64,000 nucleotides of DNA, from NCBI RefSeq assembly GCF_030813715.1, contig NZ_JAUSUZ010000001.1:1054001-1118000 (forward strand), in the 5' to 3' direction. Every line of letters begins with the position of its first letter. The stretch's first letter is position 1. Below are positions 1 through 7,328 of this stretch, piece by piece. The notes beneath the pieces were generated by a model. That model saw only the letters and a list, made by a program, of their open reading frames with translations, had not been told where the DNA came from and made no database searches. Origin of the DNA: Catenuloplanes indicus. GTDB lineage: Bacteria; Actinomycetota; Actinomycetes; Mycobacteriales; Micromonosporaceae. The position numbers were made by a program, and so were the translations under genes.

Positions 1-1073
1 GACGTCCACGTGGTAGGCGGTCGCGTGGGCACTCTGCCAGAGGATGTTCACCGTGGTGAGCGACCAGGTGTCACCGAGGTCGACGGTGAGCCACTGCGGG
101 TCGGCGAAGGCGCTGCTCCACCGCGTGGTCGCGTCGCCGTCGACGGCCAGGCCGGCGCCCCAGCGGCCGTCCTCCACACTGGACGCAGTCGCGGGCCGGC
201 CGAGCGCCAGGTTCGCCCCGGCCGGATTCGGCTTGCCGGCCGGGGCCGGGGCGGACGGCGGCGGGCCGTGCCGGCGGGAGCAGTCGGGGCAGGGGCACCG
301 GTGACGGCGCCGGACGCGGGTGCGGCAGACGATGGACCGATGGCGGCCGGGGACGGCGTGCCGGCCGGGGGTGTGCCGCCGGGCGAACCGGCCGACGGTG
401 CGGGCGCCGGCGGGCCGAGCGTGACCACGGTGCCCTGCTCCGGCACCGGGGTGGCCCGCGGCGCGGTCGTGGTCCCCTCGCCGGGAATCCGGGTGCCCAG
501 CACGACCGCCCCGATCCCGACGACGCCGGCCAGCACGAGCGGGACGAGCCACGGCCGGAACCGCGCGCCGGTACGCGGTGCGGGAGCCTCGGCCGGCCCG
601 GTGTGCGCCGGTGACCCGGCGGGGTCCTCGTCGACGGGGCCCGCGCCGGTGAGACTCGCGTCGGCGGGTTCCGGGCCGGGCGGCGCGAAGACCGGCTCGG
701 GTTCCGGGGGGTCCGCGAGGGCGTCGCGGTGGAGCGGTCGTGGCTCACCGACGTGACCGGCGGCCGCCGGCCCGGCGGCGGGCGGCGCGAACAGCGCCTC
801 CGCGGGCGGCGCGTCCCATGACGGGTTCGCGCCCGAGGGCGAGGGGTCCGCGGCCACGGGGTACGACGACAGCCCGGTCAGCGCGACCGCGCGCTGCACC
901 GTGGGTCGCGCCGCACCGCCGTCCGCGGGACGCGGCCGCTGTGCGCCGCCGGCCTGCGGACCCCGGCGGTAGGCACCGCTGTCGGCCGCTTCCCGGGGAC
1001 CGGTGCCACCGGCCCCGTGCACGGCTGGGCTGCGGTCGTCGTCCGTACCCGTACCGTGGTCAGGGTTTGCCAT
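1..1073 (-). CDS. Membrane-anchored Pro/Ala-rich protein with C-terminal F5/8-type-C (discoidin) domain; 3' end off window, reading frame broken
   Basis: The ATG at 1073 follows GGGAGAAAGAAGACC. The first ~170 residues are a low-complexity Pro/Ala/Gly cytoplasmic segment. One membrane helix follows at about residues 175-193, then a Pro/Ser/Thr-rich external linker. The discoidin domain is plain at bases 1-235 (RPATASSVEDG, DGDATTRWSS, PQWLTVDLGD), but it lies in a different frame from the N-terminal part. The two frames meet in a GC-rich run near 255-275. A single indel there would join them, so this is either a sequencing error or a real frameshift. The N-terminal frame alone stops at 48. 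The discoidin domain suggests an extracellular carbohydrate-binding or surface-adhesion role. It resembles the discoidin domain of the secreted protein at 32877. The C-terminus is not in the window. Confidence 0.6.
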
Positions 1074-1278
1074 GGTCTTCTTTCTCCCGCCCGGTGGACC
1101 CGGGGACAGCGGCGACGCGGAACACCGTCTCAGCGGTCCGTCCGGCCGGCGGCGGTCAGCGGGCGGAGGTCCTCCCCGGCCGGCAGCCGGGAAACGACGA
1201 ACCGTCGACCGATCACGCCGCTGATGCCCCTCCGCCGAACCCCGCCTCGGTACGAGGCGGCCGAACCCGACAGTGATA

Positions 1279-1521
1279 TCAGCCGGACCGCCGGCGCAGG
1301 CCCGCGAGCCGCGGCAGGGTCAATGTCGGTGGACTTCCCCCACCGGGCCGATCGGCTTGCCGCCGTGCGGCCTGTTCGCGCCGCCGGACACCGGTAGGTC
1401 GTCGTGGCGACCGACGCGGCTGGAGGAATTGGGCGTGCAGTTCCCGGGCCTCGCACCAGTCGGTGTCGCCGGTGTCCGGCTCGGTCACTCCACTGTCGAT
1501 CCCGGTGAAGTCGCCGCTCAT
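1279..1521 (-). CDS. Small hypothetical protein (80 aa), doubtful
   Basis: The ATG at 1521 has a good ribosome-binding site (GAAAGGGAACACGTC). The first ~34 residues are acidic and look like real protein (DSGVTEPDTGDTDWCEARELHAQ). The remainder is Arg/Pro/Gly-rich, as expected of random high-GC frames, so the true C-terminus may be lost or in another frame. I recognise no family. There is no sign of a precursor-peptide tail or nearby maturation enzymes. Apart from this ORF I see no gene between 1074 and 1683. Confidence 0.3.
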   Translation of the reverse strand: MSGDFTGIDSGVTEPDTGDTDWCEARELHAQFLQPRRSPRRPTGVRRREQAARRQADRPGGGSPPTLTLPRLAGLRRRSG

Positions 1522-1683
1522 GACGTGTTCCCTTTCGACGGCGTTTCAGTGCTGAGAGAAATATGCCGCACCGGGGTATTCATACGGCATCCCGGAAACG
1601 TGCCGATACTACCTGTCCACGTCCGCCGGACGCATTCTTCCGCCGGCGGAAGAAACGTCGGACAGCTTGTCCGCACGACAGCG

Positions 1684-2658
1684 CTATGACGCGGAACGGC
1701 CCTCGTACAGCCGCAGATAGAGCCGGTAGGCGTCGTCCTTGGCCGCGCCGATGTCGTCCGGCTCGACGAGATCGTGCGGCAGGCCGGCCTCGGCCGGGAA
1801 CTCGTGCGTGGCCAGCGACAGGCCGCGCGCCTGCGCGACGGCCCGCGGTATCGACACGGCCCGCCCCAGGCCGATCAGCGAGTCGTTGACGCTGGTCACC
1901 ACCGCGATAGAGGCCAGGTTGCCGCCGGTACGGCCGACGTCGAGCGTCTCGGTGAGCCGCACGTACTGGGCGAGCGCGGTGAACGACATGTTCTTCTCGT
2001 CGACCCGGTCGGGCAGCACCCGCAGGCCGTACAGCACCGCCAGCGGCCGGATCAGGATCGGCGCGGCCCGGTCCGGGCCCGGCCGGTAGAACGGCGAGAT
2101 CACCAGTAGCCGGCGCACGTCGTCCGGCCGCTCGGTGACCAGCCGGGTCGTCAGCATGCCGCCACCGGACAGGCCCACCACGCCGGCCTCCGCGCCGAGC
2201 GCGCCGGCCACGTCGAGCGCGTCGGAGGCGTACGTGGCGAGGTCCTGCGCGCGCAGCCCGCCCAACGCGGTGCGGTCGGCGTACCCGTGCCGGGGTGCCA
2301 GCGGCACGTACACGTTGTATCCCTGGTCGTGGAACGTCCTCGCCAGCTCGGCGAACTGCGCCGGGCAGGCGGTGAACCCGTACAGCAGGAGCACCGACCG
2401 CGCCGCCGGACGGACCTCGTGGATCAGCGACAGCGACCGGCACTCCGGCAGGATCCCCGGGTCGGCCGCGTCCGCCGCGATCTTCCCGTCGATCCTGGCG
2501 CGCGCGTCGGCGAAGGTGAGCCGCTGCCCGGCCGGGTGCAGGTCGCCGCCGTCGAGCGGCCAGGTGAGGACCGCGACCACCGCCAGCAGGACGGCCACCA
2601 GAAGAATGGCGATCGCGCTACCCAGGATGCGAAATAGCCGGGTGATTCGAAGACTCAT
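1684..2658 (-). CDS. Membrane-anchored alpha/beta hydrolase
   Basis: A 324-residue protein. One N-terminal membrane helix (about residues 12-32) should tether an extracytoplasmic hydrolase domain. The fold is shown by the oxyanion strand LLYGFTACP (about 91-99), the nucleophile elbow GLSGGG with Ser164, an acidic candidate in the TSVNDS segment and a His in LPHDLVEP near the C-terminus. These form a complete Ser-Asp-His set. Family members are esterases or lipases, and the substrate cannot be read from the sequence. The start ATG is preceded by GGAG eleven bases upstream. The gene stands alone, with about 200 bp of non-coding sequence upstream. Confidence 0.85.
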   Translation of the reverse strand: MSLRITRLFRILGSAIAILLVAVLLAVVAVLTWPLDGGDLHPAGQRLTFADARARIDGKIAADAADPGILPECRSLSLIHEVRPAARSVLLLYGFTACPAQFAELARTFHDQGYNVYVPLAPRHGYADRTALGGLRAQDLATYASDALDVAGALGAEAGVVGLSGGGMLTTRLVTERPDDVRRLLVISPFYRPGPDRAAPILIRPLAVLYGLRVLPDRVDEKNMSFTALAQYVRLTETLDVGRTGGNLASIAVVTSVNDSLIGLGRAVSIPRAVAQARGLSLATHEFPAEAGLPHDLVEPDDIGAAKDDAYRLYLRLYEGRSAS

Positions 2659-2860
2659 CAGGAAACAGCTCCGCTGAGTAGGGATGAAGGCAGAGCCTCG
2701 TCATGTTCAGGTACGGAATGTCGGCGACCCGTCAGGGGCCGCGCGAACCGCGGCACCATTCTCACCCTGGGCACCGTCGCCGCATACCGAAACCATTACC
2801 TAAATTGGGCATAGGCAACTCGTGCCCAGCATTTCCGGACGCGACGAACCCGCACGGCCG

Positions 2861-3166
2861 TCAGCCGGTCCGGAACTCGCCGGTCAGCACCGCGGCGGCC
2901 AGCTCCACCCGGGAGCGGTGACCGGTGCGCAGGAACAACCGGGACAGGCGGCCCTCGATGCCCTTCTCGGTGCTCCGCGTGGCGGCGGCGGGCTGGCGGT
3001 CGGTGAGCCCGTCCGCGACCAGCGCGGCCAGCAGCCGGTCGCTGTCGGCCAGCGTCTCGGCCCGTCCCGGGGCGGGCAGGCCGTGCTCGCGCATCGCCCG
3101 CAGGACGCGGAACCGGAGCGGACTGACGCGAGGTAGCCGTCGGATGCACCCGGCGTATTTAGGCAC
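2861..3166 (-). CDS. Orphan LuxR-type helix-turn-helix protein
   Basis: The C-terminal ~60 residues match the LuxR/FixJ DNA-binding fold. A 'VADGLTDRQPAAA' helix is followed by the recognition and dimer helices in TEKGIEGRLSRLFLRTGHRSRVELAAAVL. The product is only ~100 residues if started at the GTG at 3166, and I see no receiver or ATPase domain upstream in frame. It could be a stand-alone HTH regulator or the remnant of a larger LuxR protein. The start is uncertain: a GTG at 3166 or later codons are possible, and none has a strong ribosome-binding site. It is divergent from the sigma-factor gene at 3249, so the 80-bp gap may hold shared regulatory sites. Confidence 0.6.
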   Translation of the reverse strand: MPKYAGCIRRLPRVSPLRFRVLRAMREHGLPAPGRAETLADSDRLLAALVADGLTDRQPAAATRSTEKGIEGRLSRLFLRTGHRSRVELAAAVLTGEFRTG

Positions 3167-3248
3167 CAATTGCCGACGCCGCTCGTCCCGGCACGGCAGA
3201 CGATGGCGGTTGATTCGCCACCCGACTGCCCTAGGTTCGGACTCCCTG

Positions 3249-3842
3249 ATGCACGACGACCGGCTGACCGCCACCGACGACGACCCGGCGTGCGAGGACG
3301 CACGGCTGCGTTCCCTCTACGAGGAGCACCGGCCGTGGCTGCACCGGCGGCTGATGCGGCTGCTCAACGGTGACCGGCACCTGGTGGAGGACGTGCTCCA
3401 GGAGACCGCGGTACGTGCCTGGCGGCACCCTGACGCCCGTGGCCCGGACGGCACCTGGCGGTCGCAATGGCTCTACACCGTGGCCCGGAATCTGGCTTTC
3501 GACCATATCCGCGCCCTACGGCGGGCCTCGGCGGCGCGGGAGGCCGGCGCCGGGGAGCCGACGCGGTACGACGCGATCGACCGCATGATGACCAGCTGGC
3601 AGGTCCGCGACGCGGTCGCGCAGCTGCCGGACCGGCTGCGTGCCGTGCTGATTGAGGTGTACCTGCTGGACCGGCCCATGCAGGAGACCGCGGACCGGCT
3701 CGGCGTGCCGCTCGGCACGGTCAAGTCCCGTCTGTACTACGCGCTGCGCGCGCTTCGCGCGTCGCTGGCCGAGCCGCACCAGGAGCGTGCCGCCCGGGGC
3801 CGGCGCGCGGTCACTCCTGGAGCAGCCCGGCGTGATCCTTGA
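3249..3842 (+). CDS. ECF-type RNA polymerase sigma factor
   Basis: A 197-residue sigma-70 family protein with region 2 (about residues 20-85; DRHLVEDVLQETAVRAWRH) and region 4 (about 125-175; LPDRLRAVLIEVYLLDRP, then the helix-turn-helix in ETADRLGVPLGTVKSRLYYALRALR). Region 1 and region 3 are absent, as in extracytoplasmic-function sigma factors. The ATG at 3249 begins a run that fits the family's usual start. In-frame upstream sequence is arginine-rich and probably non-coding. No anti-sigma gene lies next to it. Its last 32 bases overlap the 3' end of the convergent LuxR regulator gene, so antisense effects are possible. Confidence 0.85.
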   Translation: MHDDRLTATDDDPACEDARLRSLYEEHRPWLHRRLMRLLNGDRHLVEDVLQETAVRAWRHPDARGPDGTWRSQWLYTVARNLAFDHIRALRRASAAREAGAGEPTRYDAIDRMMTSWQVRDAVAQLPDRLRAVLIEVYLLDRPMQETADRLGVPLGTVKSRLYYALRALRASLAEPHQERAARGRRAVTPGAARRDP

Positions 3843-6492
3843 GCTGACGGCGCGAGGTGAGGCCGAGTTTGCGGAAGATGTTGCGCAGGTGCGCGTCGAC
3901 GGTCCGTTTGCTGATGTACAGCTGGCCGGCCACCTCACGCGACGTGGCACCGGCGGCGACCAGCCGGGCGACCGCGAGTTCCTGCATGGTCAGCTGCTCG
4001 TACGGCTCCTCCAGCCGGGGCCGGACCGGTTCGCCGAGCCGGGACAGCCCGTCGGCGGCCCGCTGGGCGAATCCCTCGTGGCCGGACCGGGACAGCAGGT
4101 GGTGCGCGGTGCGCAGCTGCTCGCGGCATTCGTCATGGCGTCCCGCGCGGCACAGCCACTCCCCGTACAGCAGATGCGCCCGGCCCAGCGGTGAGACCAG
4201 TCCGCCGTCGGTGAGCAGCTCGATCGCGTCCCGGAATTGGTGCTCGTCGCCGGTGACCAGCCCGCGGGCGTACGCGGCGATGCCCAGGCCGGCGGCGGTG
4301 CCGCTGGCCTCGGTGCGTGCGGTCAGCGACGCCAGCGCCGTAGCCGCGGTGTCCGGCTCGCCGCAGTTGACGGCCGCCTCGACGAGTTCCGGCAGGGCCG
4401 GGCCGGTGAGGATGATGCCGCCGTTCTCGACCGCCTTCCGCGCCGCGGCCAGCGCCGCCGGGTAGTCGGCCAGCCCGTTGTGCAGGGTCGCGGTCGCGGT
4501 GTCCAGATTCGTGATCCGCCCCGGCCCCTGCACGGCCACGGCGGCCCGCACCAGCCGCGCGAACTCGTCGCGCCGGCCGCGGATCGCGGCCAGGTACAGC
4601 CGGTGGTTCAGCAGGGACGGGACACCGGCCGCGTCGGCGACCGCGACCTCCTCGGCGGACGCGGCGATCGCGCGCCCGATGTCGCCCTCGGTCACGGCGC
4701 CGCCGGCCTCCTGTGCCAAGCCCAGCTGCAGCACCGACGGCGATCCCGACTGCCGGCCGCGTTTGACCAGCCATTCGGTGATCTCGCGGTACGCGTCCTG
4801 GTCCCACAGCTCGAAGGCGATCAGCGACGCCAGCGCCGGGCGCCTGGTCCAGTACGGCTCGTCGCCGTCGAAGAGCGTGCGGCGCAGCAGCGGCGTCGCG
4901 GCCGGGAAGCCGCGGTCGACCAGGGCGATCAGTGCGTCGAGCAGGTCCGGCGCGGCCGACGGCGGCGCGAGCCGGGCCGCGGCCACCACCCGGTGGATGA
5001 TGTCGCCGCCCTGGCCGGCGAACAGGCTCATCTCCACCGCGTCCACGAAGGCGTGCCGGGCCTGCTCCGCGTCGATGGCGGCAAGCCGGCGCGCGGCCCG
5101 GGTCATCAGTTCCGGGCCGCGGCCGTCCCGGTACAGCGTGAAGGCCGCGCGGCCCTGGAGCAGCTCGACGTGGGCCTGCTGCTGTTCGTCCAGCGCGGCG
5201 TGCTCCAGCGTGTTCAGCAGGTTCATCGCCGCCTCGGTCAGGCCCGCGTCCAGGTGCGCCTGGCCGGCGGCCAGCGTCCGGTCGATCCGGCGCCCGGGAT
5301 GCGCCGACAGTTCCACCGCGCGTTCCAGGAACGCGGCCGCCGCCGCGACGCCGCCACGGGCCTGGGCGCGCGAGGCGCACCACTCCAGTTCGGCCGCGAC
5401 CCAGTCGTCCGGCCCGGTGACGGACTGCGCGTGGTGCCAGGCCCGCCGGTCCGGCGCGATCTCCGGGTCGGTGGCCGCGGCCAGCGCGCCGTGCACGGCC
5501 TGGCGGTCGGCCGGGGTGGCGGCGCGGTACACCGCCGACCGGGCCAGCGGGTGGCAGAAGCGGATGCGCAGCCCGAAGTCGGCGAGCCCGGTCGCGGAGA
5601 CCTCGGCACCGGCCGCGGTCACGTCGATGTCGAGCAGGCGGGCCGTCTCCCAGAGCAGGCCGGGATCGCCGGTCGGGTCCGCACTCGCGGCGGTGAGCAG
5701 CAGGCGGGCCGGTGCGGACAGCCCGGCCAGCCTGGCCCGGTACCCGTGCTCGACGCGGGCCGGCACCGACGAGGCGTCCGGCGGTGCGAAGCCACCGGCC
5801 CGGGGCAGTTCGAGCAGCGCGAGCGGATTGCCCTGCGCCTCGGCGACCAGCCGGTCGCGCACCTGGTCGTCGAGCGGGAACGGGCGGTGCGCGGCGAGCA
5901 ACGCGCGGGCGTCCTCGTCGGGGAGGCCGCGGACCAGAAGACCAGGCAATTTTTCGAAGCTGTCCGGCTCCTGCCCGGAGCGCACCGCGAACAGCATGCC
6001 GATCGGATCCGCCGTGATCCGCCGGGCGAGAAACATCATGATCTTCGACGACGCCTCGTCCAGCCACGCAGCGTCGTCGATCAGGCACAGCAGCGGCCGG
6101 CGCCGGGCCGCGGCCGCCAGGAGCCCGAGCGCGGCCATGCCGACCTGGAACGGATCCGGCGTGCCGCCGGCGAGACCGAAGGCCGACCGCAGCGCGTCGC
6201 GGTGCCGGGGCGGCAGGTCGTCCAGGTCGGGCAGCAGTGGCAGACACAGCTGGTGCAGTCCGGCGTAGGGCAGTTCCTGCTCGAACTCCGAGCCGGACGC
6301 GCGCACGGTCTGCGTGCCCGGCACCGCGTCCGCGGCGTAAGCCAGCAGCGCGCTCTTGCCGATGCCCGCCTCACCGCGGAGGACGAGCGCGCCGCCACGG
6401 CCCGCCAGCACGTCCCGGATCAGCTCGTCGAGCTGGCGCTCCTCGTCGCGCCGGCCGACCAGGTAGTGATCATGAGAGAGGAACGTCGGCAT
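3811..6492 (-). CDS. Large ATP-binding LuxR-family regulator (LAL)
   Basis: An 893-residue protein with the LAL layout. The N-terminal AAA-like ATPase carries Walker A GEAGIGKSALL (residues 40-50) and a Walker B-type strand LLCLIDDAAWLDEAS. A long helical middle region with TPR-like repeats follows. The C-terminal LuxR HTH (about residues 830-890) contains LTMQELAVARLVAAGATSREVAGQL and KRTVDAHLRNIFRKLGL. LAL proteins such as MalT are activators that bind a small effector and ATP before binding DNA. Many actinomycete biosynthetic clusters have one, but nothing here identifies its target. The ATG at 6492 fits the family N-terminus (VGRRDEERQLDELI), although the ribosome-binding site is weak. 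Confidence 0.88.
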   Translation of the reverse strand: MPTFLSHDHYLVGRRDEERQLDELIRDVLAGRGGALVLRGEAGIGKSALLAYAADAVPGTQTVRASGSEFEQELPYAGLHQLCLPLLPDLDDLPPRHRDALRSAFGLAGGTPDPFQVGMAALGLLAAAARRRPLLCLIDDAAWLDEASSKIMMFLARRITADPIGMLFAVRSGQEPDSFEKLPGLLVRGLPDEDARALLAAHRPFPLDDQVRDRLVAEAQGNPLALLELPRAGGFAPPDASSVPARVEHGYRARLAGLSAPARLLLTAASADPTGDPGLLWETARLLDIDVTAAGAEVSATGLADFGLRIRFCHPLARSAVYRAATPADRQAVHGALAAATDPEIAPDRRAWHHAQSVTGPDDWVAAELEWCASRAQARGGVAAAAAFLERAVELSAHPGRRIDRTLAAGQAHLDAGLTEAAMNLLNTLEHAALDEQQQAHVELLQGRAAFTLYRDGRGPELMTRAARRLAAIDAEQARHAFVDAVEMSLFAGQGGDIIHRVVAAARLAPPSAAPDLLDALIALVDRGFPAATPLLRRTLFDGDEPYWTRRPALASLIAFELWDQDAYREITEWLVKRGRQSGSPSVLQLGLAQEAGGAVTEGDIGRAIAASAEEVAVADAAGVPSLLNHRLYLAAIRGRRDEFARLVRAAVAVQGPGRITNLDTATATLHNGLADYPAALAAARKAVENGGIILTGPALPELVEAAVNCGEPDTAATALASLTARTEASGTAAGLGIAAYARGLVTGDEHQFRDAIELLTDGGLVSPLGRAHLLYGEWLCRAGRHDECREQLRTAHHLLSRSGHEGFAQRAADGLSRLGEPVRPRLEEPYEQLTMQELAVARLVAAGATSREVAGQLYISKRTVDAHLRNIFRKLGLTSRRQLKDHAGLLQE

Positions 6493-6650
6493 GACAGGAA
6501 CAGTAATTGGCCCACGTCTCAGGGACGCAACGCGTCGCGCCGCGGATGAAATAGACCGTGATTGACTCGTCACGCTGCGCACCACACACCTCGTCGTAGG
6601 CAGTTTTGGCCTAGGCAGACGATCCAAAAGATAGGTGATCGGCGCGGTGC

Positions 6651-7001
6651 GAGAAAGCCCCGCTGCCGACCCTCGTCCTACCGTTCCTCGGCGTCGTCAT
6701 CACGCTGGTGCGCGGGTTCTCCTGGGGCGTGCTGTTCACACCGGTCGGCCAGCCCGACTCGTCCTACCTGTTCCACTACGGCACGCTGTTCATCGAGGGC
6801 GCCGCGTACGTTCTGGTGGGCTTCGCGGCCTGGGTGCACGCGCGCCGGTTCCTCCAGCCCCGTCGCTTCGGGCTGCCCCACCGCCGCGCCGGATACGTCA
6901 ACGGCCTGGCCGCCACCGCGAAGCTCTACGTCTGGGTCATCGTGCTGCTGGTGATCGGCGCGCTCTACGAGGCGTACACCGTGATCCACTTCATCGCCTG
7001 A
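6651..7001 (+). pseudogene. 5'-truncated polytopic membrane protein, weakly SpoIIM-like
   Basis: The open frame runs from just after a stop at 6636 to 7001. It encodes three hydrophobic segments: LPFLGVVITLVRGFSWGVLF, SYLFHYGTLFIEGAAYVLVGF and KLYVWVIVLLVIGALYEAY. The first helix begins before the first usable start (GTG 6708), and no start codon with a ribosome-binding site precedes it, so the 5' end appears lost. The HYGTLFIEG segment and closing helix loosely recall stage II sporulation M/DUF95 membrane proteins, but the match is weak. It abuts the truncated HxlR relic at 7003, which suggests a deletion joined two damaged genes. A short intact protein from GTG 6708 (97 aa) cannot be excluded. 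Confidence 0.45.
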
Positions 7002-7002
7002 G

Positions 7003-7263
7003 CTACGGCGCCCCGCCGGCGTGGTGGGCACGACCGTGCGGCGGACCAGCCCGGCGGTCTCGAGCTGCTGCAGTGCGGACACTCAGCATGCGCGCGGAGA
7101 TGCCGGCGACCGAGGCCGCGATCTCGGTGAACCGCTCCGTGCCGCGGGCCAGCGCGATCAGGATGCCGGGCGACCACCGCTGCCCGACGACCTCCAGGGC
7201 CCGGCTGGCGCGGCGGCACTCGGCCTCGCCACTGTGGATCCACTGCATCCTCGATCCAGTCAC
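7003..7263 (-). pseudogene. HxlR/MarR-type regulator, frameshifted and 3'-truncated
   Basis: Reading from GTG 7263 (or the ATG at 7248), the protein shows the HxlR winged-helix pattern: CRRASRALEVVGQRWSPGILIAL, then RFTEIAASVAGISARMLSVR. The next expected helix (LQQLETAGLVRRTVVPTTPAG) is present but in another frame. Removing one base in CCGCACTGCAG near 7071-7080 restores it. The family's normal C-terminus after the wing is missing, and the sequence runs straight into the truncated membrane-protein relic. HxlR proteins sense redox or reactive electrophiles. This copy should be non-functional. The gap to 7329 may still contain the divergent promoter of the fusion oxidase gene. Confidence 0.65.
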
Positions 7264-7328
7264 TTACTGATCGCAAGTGGGTTACCGGTCGTTTGTCGCC
7301 TGCGATCCGCCCCAGCGAGCATGACGTC

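Noticed and set aside
1279-1521. Small acidic ORF as a RiPP precursor
   Set aside because: No core-like Cys/Ser/Thr-rich tail and no maturation enzyme nearby.
4237-6549. Long plus-strand frame (770 codons) opposite the LAL regulator
   Set aside because: Composition is Arg/Gly/Pro-rich with no motifs; it mirrors the high-GC codon bias of the real minus-strand gene.
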